From Candidatus Andersenbacteria bacterium RIFCSPHIGHO2_02_FULL_45_11 (lineage in GTDB: Bacteria > Patescibacteriota > Andersenbacteria > UBA10190), in contig MHHP01000017.1 of NCBI GenBank assembly GCA_001817055.1, forward strand, positions 1-12,773: a DNA stretch of 12,773 nt, given 5' to 3'. A program made the position numbers and the translations under genes. Positions 9,001 to 12,773 of the stretch are shown here, piece by piece. The stretch's first letter is position 1; each line of letters starts with the position of its first letter. The notes under the pieces are model-generated. The model saw nothing but the letters and a program-made list of their open reading frames with translations. It was not told the DNA's origin and did not search any database.

Positions 9001-9774
9001 TTGTCTTCACTCGATCCTGTATTTGATCATTTTATATCAATGCGATACAAGAACACGCAAGGCACCCCCCCATCTATCGCTCTCTACTCCCCAGATGGCA
9101 AGTCTGTTGCTCCCATAGTGCTCCCAGAACAAAACGATTCTGCATGGCATGAATTCCGCACAATTATTCGGGCAAATGAAGCGGCGCCAAACTCCACTTT
9201 GATGCTCTACGTTTCAGCAGAAAATCATGCATCAGAGGCTGCATTCGATGATATCCACATAGTGCCGATACCTATATTGCCAGATATATCAATCACAAGT
9301 GCAAACAAACCGCTTCCACAGACCAAAACACAAGTGCAAACAATCAATCCATTGGTTCATACTATTAAATCCGAAGCGATAGATCGACATCGCTTATTAC
9401 TACTTTCAAGTAGGTACGATCAGGGCTGGAAACTATTCGTACGACCGCAAGGAGCACCGCGCTTATCATGGTGGCGCCGTATTTTACGAACACCTCCAGG
9501 GGTAGAAATATCTGCGCAAACACACATTAAAGCAAATGCATTTGTAAATGGGTGGGTTCTGGATCCTGTTGAAATTGAAACAGCACTAGGAAACCAAGCA
9601 TTGCCTGAGTTTATCATCGAGTACTGGCCACAACGTTTTATGGATGCTGGGAGAACAATTTCCCTCACCGTTCTATTCGCCTATTTTGGAGGAGTAGCGC
9701 TTATACTGCTTGGTAAAAAGATTCCGTACCGCAAGGGCACTGGTAGCAATAAAGATACAAAGTCCCACGTATAG
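6085..9774 (+). CDS. Giant YfhO/GT-C-like membrane protein with tandem jelly-roll-like modules
   Basis: The protein has 1229 residues. The first 405 are about a dozen membrane helices, with the first outer loop carrying ASDWWYLPND (37-46); an acidic residue in this loop is the usual GT-C catalytic site. VPGFRLFRDSSKF (347-359) is the 'GF..FRD..KF' motif of YfhO-like polyprenyl-phosphate-dependent glycosyltransferases. Residues 410-1190 are outside the membrane and contain an IKYIGVP strand near 495, two repeated modules (724-872 and 918-1059), and a SSRYDQGW motif (1108-1115) like the YfhO C-terminal domain. A last helix (about 1190-1210) and a basic tail KKIPYRKGTGSNKD orient the C-terminus inside. 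The start has GGAGGA within codons 2-4 and no better upstream ATG in frame. It probably transfers sugar to, or binds, the exported glycan. It lies 19 bp after the SDR gene. Function is inferred from fold only. Confidence 0.75.
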   Translation: MEERKFFNAYTLGLFLIIAISIATHWQWFIPHGILTASDWWYLPNDVLKEYLTAPKILEGSIDFNPGRLTPTFDLIRVIGGFISFFVHGFPLWERLFFLWPIALLGPIPIYALLYKRFGSSLGAIAGSLIYTFNSYILAREISHIHIAIAYLLLIPTILYALDALLTRPSMRTSAIFTFITILFSIYEIRVLYITTGILIAYLIAKYLTKSATASYRTFAMMQLSAIIIVLAQSFWLIPFIFAPSSLGYATFTQRALFQSFTKLEHASTLTDPSWTGNGFLPFTTQPVMLLSYAIPILAVLWIIVKPRNERTNDLWFWLMIGLGGIFLSQGQNMPFRGVYQWLFENVPGFRLFRDSSKFNVVTSIAYAFLIGASVTYIQKRRVLFSLTALACIGAIVGINVYPFISSQIHDLTTPYTLPKEYQEITKILQDNSTFSRSLWIPAPQRFVYFSETHPRVDAGTVLNQEWKPFIKDPSDVYSFFTQPNAKALLNFGSIKYIGVPSDTTHDIYQWFPRTKKAFASLINPIPGLQPINKSDAAIPLWENKDAKDRIYIANDVTLVDSSALEFSNLDTNKTGAFIFRPDIPGYLFSLLTQTLATNQEAKPFNLENLHIENNSVTTKLQLVPNSKLKTTTREVTNDIISEIYAQRTDETVSLYYKLDEKNASIGTFKSVSDTFLVYINGKAFPAFTPTNDEKAIGVARLQQTGNRAELYSRTETGNTLIQDPSFENSIPGEVGDCANEDSSPLESNGIEANLVPDATNGTQGLALSAKKHLGCIFFPIQHSKNATLYSLTFDHKTKSGDSGSIKILDETAPGAQLAAQELERGTNWHTSTSTFQTPSTFKNKLTAYIYQPGSTGEDGPATTVFDNIQIDAYQLLGETVFASEAPQQKGLSTKDFEKADAFITPKHPYTPEEIVLDGEFENGITYTAGDCNNSDKTLPAKNGIAAQIIQENSNHALSIKAAQHLACVGMILSSLDPVFDHFISMRYKNTQGTPPSIALYSPDGKSVAPIVLPEQNDSAWHEFRTIIRANEAAPNSTLMLYVSAENHASEAAFDDIHIVPIPILPDISITSANKPLPQTKTQVQTINPLVHTIKSEAIDRHRLLLLSSRYDQGWKLFVRPQGAPRLSWWRRILRTPPGVEISAQTHIKANAFVNGWVLDPVEIETALGNQALPEFIIEYWPQRFMDAGRTISLTVLFAYFGGVALILLGKKIPYRKGTGSNKDTKSHV
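8254..8700 (+). repeat. Tandem protein module, copy 1 (residues 724-872)
   Basis: This encodes an extracytoplasmic module starting DPSFENS, with GDC (C738), SNGIEA, LALSAKKHLGC (C776), and ending TTVFDNIQID. The 'G.FE' opening and 'FDNI.I' closing strands resemble CBM4/9-type carbohydrate-binding jelly rolls (family resemblance only). It pairs with the module at 8836-9261. Divergence at DNA level is high, so the duplication is old. Confidence 0.8.
8836..9261 (+). repeat. Tandem protein module, copy 2 (residues 918-1059)
   Basis: Second copy of the module: it starts DGEFENG, has GDC (C932), KNGIAA, ALSIKAAQHLAC (C968), and ends AAFDDIHIV. The order and spacing of motifs match copy 1. The two cysteines are 36 residues apart here and 38 in copy 1. 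These four are the only cysteines of the protein outside the membrane helices, so one disulfide per module is plausible. Confidence 0.8.
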
Positions 9775-11985
9775 CCCAGGCGTACGATACGAAAAGAGAA
9801 TCTCGTGCGTACCTGCCGCAACAACTGCGGCAACACGGTTATCGATAATAATCACCTTCTGCCCATTTGCAGTCCATCCATCAGCATAATTAGTATTGAG
9901 CACGATGGTCGTGTCGCGCGGAGCCGTAACACGAACACGCACAGAGTTATAGCCCCATGAAAGCAGCTCTGTAGTTGCGTCGTGGTCAAGCACCGAGACA
10001 ATACCGCTATCTTCATCATAGATAGTCCGCACAGACGGCTTTGGCCCCAACACAGAACAATACGTAAACGTACCGTACCCTGCGCGATACGCATCATATG
10101 CCCGTGTCATACGAGAGCCATCCCCGGTTGCATCAAACCGCTGCGGGGTAAACGCAATCGGATACGGCGCTGCAGATATCTGCGGGACTACATGGGGTAA
10201 TACGAATGCCTGCTCTGAGAGCTGATATGTCAGGCTAAAAATATCGATCGCAATAATGCTAACTACGAATACGCGAATATATGCTCCATTGCGAGGGAAA
10301 TACCCAGCAACCCTATCTATTCCGTATGATGCGAGCAAACCAATCGGAATAACAGCAAACAAAATAAAACGGGAAATACTAGAACGTGGAAAGAACCAAA
10401 GCTGATTAAACAAGGGGCGCAACTGCGGCCCTAGCGTAGACAGGCCAATGGCAACAACTGACGCAAGAACGAGAACTCGCACCGTACGAGATACTTTGCA
10501 GTATGAAAGGCCGATCAGAGCTAGCCCAAACACAATATATCCAATATATGCACCATATTCATGCCAACCACTGGCTTGATCTGCGATAACATATGCACCA
10601 TGCAAGTGCCGACCAAATAAAATATCGCCAAGCCAAGGCAACGTATACGAAGATGATGCGTATGCATCATCCGGAAATTGCCTAAGCCAAAGTAATACTG
10701 GAATTAATTTAAACGCTGAAAGCCCGAGTGCCCAAAGGGCAGCCTGTAATGCATACATGCACGCAATACGACGATTGCGCGCAAACAATAGCAGCCCGAT
10801 AAACGCCAAGGCAGTATACATGAGCAAGTAAATACCACCGCCCAAGAACGTAAGCGCAAGAAATATTCCACAGAGTGTCGGCTTTTTATTATCCACGACC
10901 ATTCGATGCCAGCTCCATAAAATCCACGGGATCCACATAGCAGCAAGTACGTTCACATGCCCTTCTGTTATTTCAAGCAAACTCACGGTGCCAAATGCAA
11001 CTGCGAGAGCGGCTATAAGCCCCGCTTCTACGGATCTTCCCAGCCTTCGCGCAAGTATCAACATTCCGATTCCAGTCACGGCGACGGAGAAGGATATCGC
11101 GAATTTTATACCCAATGGCACTCCAAATATAAGCTCAAGCAAAAACGTGGGTGAAAATATCGGGAATTCCGGATCGGCAAGCCCAGCCGTGCCTCCACAA
11201 ATGTAAGGGTTCCATAACGGAAACGTTCGATGTTCAAGAATTGCACGCCGGTAAGAGTCATGCAGAGTAAAGTAGTAATCCCAATCTGCGATGCCCAAAT
11301 CCCCATCAGAGAACCAGTATCCCAATATTGCAAGAGGCGCAAAAATAATAATGATTACAATTGCTGCCCATAGCTTTTTCTTTCTATCCTGCATGAGCGA
11401 TATCAACACAACAGCGAGCAAAAATGCCACACCTATTATAATTCCTTGGCGCAGCCCGAATACAGCGGGTATACGTTTCATGAATGAGAGTGATAAAATA
11501 GCAGGCTTCGAATCTCCATCAAGAGAAAGCTTATGGACGGCGGACAGATTGGAATCACGCGCAATGGTGCGAAGCGGCAATGGTTCTCCGTGGGGAAATA
11601 CCATATCCAACACGTAAAAGTCGTCATGGGTAACAGTAAACCACGATGTATCCACCTCAATACGGGTAACATTCGCACTCGATCGGTACGTAATCGAATT
11701 ATTCTGCCCAACTGCAACACGGCGCCCTTGCCTATCTTCAACAAAAGCCATAAGCACACGCTCGTCCATACTTACGGCATCAGAAAATACCGCAATACCA
11801 GAATATGTGCCGACAGATAAGTGCACACGCTGGCGCATATGCTGCCCTGCGGCAACAGCAATAGAATCAGAAGCGTCTGCAAGCTTTACTATACGCACAC
11901 TTTCAGTTGAAAGAGGAAGATACGTGGCGCCCCATACCGCAATAAGCACGACCACAATGCAAACGAGCAAGGCTCGGGTATTCAT
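9673..11985 (-). CDS. YfhO-like integral membrane protein, probable GT-C glycosyltransferase
   Basis: The protein has 770 residues from the ATG at 11985, chosen because it directly precedes a good N-terminal helix (5-22) and follows the folC stop by 7 bp. An upstream start at 12033 would lie inside folC. Residues 25-170 form a polar, strand-rich outer domain, unusual ahead of the YfhO core. From 178 on come roughly eleven or twelve helices. The first core loop carries GIADWDYYF (231-239), parallel to ASDWWY in the convergent protein. It is followed by LWNPYICGG (257-265) and PEFPIFSP (272-279), hallmarks of the YfhO family. FFPRSSISRF (531-540) matches its second motif, and NTNYADGWTANG (697-708) its C-terminal beta domain. 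A final helix spans about 737-756. Family members such as Bacillus YfhO add sugars to lipoteichoic acid using polyprenyl-phosphate donors. The substrate here is unknown. Confidence 0.82.
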   Translation of the reverse strand: MNTRALLVCIVVVLIAVWGATYLPLSTESVRIVKLADASDSIAVAAGQHMRQRVHLSVGTYSGIAVFSDAVSMDERVLMAFVEDRQGRRVAVGQNNSITYRSSANVTRIEVDTSWFTVTHDDFYVLDMVFPHGEPLPLRTIARDSNLSAVHKLSLDGDSKPAILSLSFMKRIPAVFGLRQGIIIGVAFLLAVVLISLMQDRKKKLWAAIVIIIIFAPLAILGYWFSDGDLGIADWDYYFTLHDSYRRAILEHRTFPLWNPYICGGTAGLADPEFPIFSPTFLLELIFGVPLGIKFAISFSVAVTGIGMLILARRLGRSVEAGLIAALAVAFGTVSLLEITEGHVNVLAAMWIPWILWSWHRMVVDNKKPTLCGIFLALTFLGGGIYLLMYTALAFIGLLLFARNRRIACMYALQAALWALGLSAFKLIPVLLWLRQFPDDAYASSSYTLPWLGDILFGRHLHGAYVIADQASGWHEYGAYIGYIVFGLALIGLSYCKVSRTVRVLVLASVVAIGLSTLGPQLRPLFNQLWFFPRSSISRFILFAVIPIGLLASYGIDRVAGYFPRNGAYIRVFVVSIIAIDIFSLTYQLSEQAFVLPHVVPQISAAPYPIAFTPQRFDATGDGSRMTRAYDAYRAGYGTFTYCSVLGPKPSVRTIYDEDSGIVSVLDHDATTELLSWGYNSVRVRVTAPRDTTIVLNTNYADGWTANGQKVIIIDNRVAAVVAAGTHEILFSYRTPGLYVGLCIFIATSALAVRNLFTKQYKRYSSKIGE

Positions 11986-11992
11986 ATACTTG

Positions 11993-12773
11993 TTATACCT
12001 CGCTCTGTTTGATATGCGCCAACACATCAGCAACCATATAGAGCGACCCTGTTACAACCATCGCAGAATGCTCACTAAGAAGCATCCGCCCAAGGTCATA
12101 CGCCTTCCCTGGGGACATTTCAATCACAACATCTTTCCCCATAGCACGAATCTTCTCGGCGATATGCTGCGCAGGTTCGGGCATAAACGAGCTTTCGGTG
12201 ACAATGACGCGATTAAATAAAGGAATAACGTGCATCAACATATCGGAAATGTCTTTTCCTTTTTTAGCGGCCAATACGAGCACATCCCGATTATCTATGT
12301 TCTGCAAAAAGGCTGCGAGAGCATTTGCTCCATCCCCATTATGCGCACCGTCAACAATAATACGAGGGTCTTCAGATATAACCTGCAAACGCCCCTCCCA
12401 CTGAGTCTTGGCGATACCCGCAGTAATTGATTTACAAAGAGTCGTTCCCCTCTCCCGTTTTGGGAGAGGGTGAGGGGCGAGCAGCGTCGCAATAGTCGCA
12501 ATCGCAGTCTTCATGTTTTCAATTTGATGCGAGCCAAGTAGCGGCAATCGAACTGACCCCACCTCGCCTCCCCTCATATGAGGGGAGGAAATCGCGTATT
12601 TCTCCCCCTTGGATAAGGGGGAGCGAGAGGGGGTGCGCAGCCGCACGTCAACCTCCTGCCCGTGCAATCCCGCAGAAATCAGCTTCGCATTCACAACGTC
12701 ACCTACCCGTATAGCTTTTGCGTGTTTCTTCTCCGCCTCAACATTAAATATTTCCAAGATTTCCCTATCTTTT
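11993..12773 (-). CDS. folC: FolC-like Mur-ligase-family synthase, C-terminal part, with palindrome-encoded inserts
   Basis: The 259 visible codons are the C-terminal part of a protein normally about 420-450 residues; the 5' end is cut by the window edge. LPLLGSHQIENMKTAIA matches the end of the Mur-ligase central domain, and TQWEGRLQVISEDPRIIVDGAHN (DGAHN at 12338-12352) is the folylpolyglutamate/dihydrofolate synthase signature. The C-terminal domain follows, with a KGKD loop (usually DKD) and VVTGSLYMV. The enzyme ligates glutamate to folate or dihydropteroate using ATP. Two segments have no place in the family: RTPSRSPLSKGE...SSPHMRGGEVG before LPLLG, and PHPLPKRERG between TLLA and the ITAGIA helix. 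Both are translations of palindromic DNA elements, and the frame stays open through them. A paralogous amide ligase is possible but the WEGR/DGAHN pair favours FolC. Confidence 0.85.
   Translation of the reverse strand, partial: KDREILEIFNVEAEKKHAKAIRVGDVVNAKLISAGLHGQEVDVRLRTPSRSPLSKGEKYAISSPHMRGGEVGSVRLPLLGSHQIENMKTAIATIATLLAPHPLPKRERGTTLCKSITAGIAKTQWEGRLQVISEDPRIIVDGAHNGDGANALAAFLQNIDNRDVLVLAAKKGKDISDMLMHVIPLFNRVIVTESSFMPEPAQHIAEKIRAMGKDVVIEMSPGKAYDLGRMLLSEHSAMVVTGSLYMVADVLAHIKQSEV
12448..12477. repeat. Palindromic element A in folC (9-bp stem, GTTTT loop, G-rich tail)
   Basis: CCCTCTCCC (12448-12456) pairs perfectly with GGGAGAGGG (12462-12470) around a 5-base loop. A G-rich tail TGAGGGG (12471-12477) follows. 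This is the layout of common REP-like elements. On the minus strand it is read as the peptide PHPLPKRERG inside folC. It is far richer in G and C than the surrounding gene. Confidence 0.9.
12555..12589 (+). repeat. Palindromic element B in folC (C-rich tail plus 22-bp perfect palindrome)
   Basis: A C-rich lead GACCCCACCTCG (12555-12566) precedes a perfect 22-bp palindrome (12567-12588) with 11-base half CCTCCCCTCAT. It aligns with the reverse complement of element C at 24 of 35 positions without gaps, so the two are copies of one element in opposite orientation. It is translated on the minus strand as SSPHMRGGEVG. Confidence 0.88.
12601..12635 (-). repeat. Palindromic element C in folC (inverted copy of element B)
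   Basis: CTCCCCCTT (12602-12610) pairs perfectly with AAGGGGGAG (12615-12623) around GGAT. The tail CGAGAGGGGGTG (12624-12635) is the inverse of the C-rich lead of element B. Elements B and C face each other 11 bp apart, giving an 81-bp unit that is a whole number of codons. It is translated as TPSRSPLSKGE. Confidence 0.88.

Noticed and set aside
9782..9812. Imperfect hairpin (GTACG...CGTAC) just after the plus-strand operon
   Set aside because: Its arms contain bulges, no T-run follows on either strand, and it lies within the minus-strand coding region, so it is not supported as a terminator.
11986..12033. Upstream start of the minus-strand membrane gene inside folC
   Set aside because: The ATG at 11985 directly precedes a clean N-terminal helix, and the extra 16 residues are polar and overlap folC.
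11807..12220. 137-codon plus-strand open frame across the folC/membrane-gene junction
   Set aside because: It is antisense to two genes with recognisable motifs and has no recognisable protein pattern.
1..12773. Possible UGA recoding as in some candidate phyla
   Set aside because: TGA stops end several genes at expected family lengths (1621, 3283, 5139, 6065) and none occurs in frame inside a gene.

Overview
The window looks like bacterial surface-glycan chromosome, probably from a Candidate Phyla Radiation (Patescibacteria) bacterium or another environmental lineage with a compact genome. That assignment is an inference. It rests on moderate to low GC, very tight gene packing, mostly missing Shine-Dalgarno motifs, very large YfhO/GT-C-like membrane proteins, and genes for FkbM methyltransferases, GT2/GT4 glycosyltransferases and a flippase side by side. 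TGA ends several genes and is not read through, so the UGA-recoding lineages (Gracilibacteria, Absconditabacteria) are unlikely. There are no RNA genes, CRISPR arrays, transposase genes or convincing terminators, and no gene-free stretch longer than about 20 bases.

Plus strand, 1 to 9774, is one collinear block. It holds the 3' end of a Wzx/MATE-type flippase, a GT4 glycosyltransferase, two tandem paralogous FkbM-type methyltransferases, a protein with two fused GT2 domains, an extended-SDR NAD-dependent sugar-nucleotide epimerase/dehydratase, and a 1229-residue membrane protein of GT-C/YfhO type. Junctions are overlaps (26 bp or ATGA) or gaps of 5 to 19 bp, so it reads as one operon. The inferred division of labour is: the SDR makes an activated sugar, the GTs build a lipid-linked glycan, the FkbM enzymes methylate it, the flippase exports it, and the large membrane protein acts on it or transfers sugars on the outer face.

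Minus strand, 12773 to 9673, holds the C-terminal part of a FolC-like (folylpolyglutamate/dihydrofolate synthase) gene, followed after 7 bp by a second, 770-residue YfhO-like membrane protein. The two large membrane-protein genes converge and overlap tail to tail by 102 bp.

Most notable are three GC-rich palindromic elements inside the folC reading frame. Two of them form a head-to-head inverted pair resembling a REP/BIME unit, and all are translated in frame as extra peptide. Next are a 58-bp block identical between the two otherwise diverged FkbM genes, and a tandem pair of cysteine-containing jelly-roll-like modules in the 1229-residue membrane protein.
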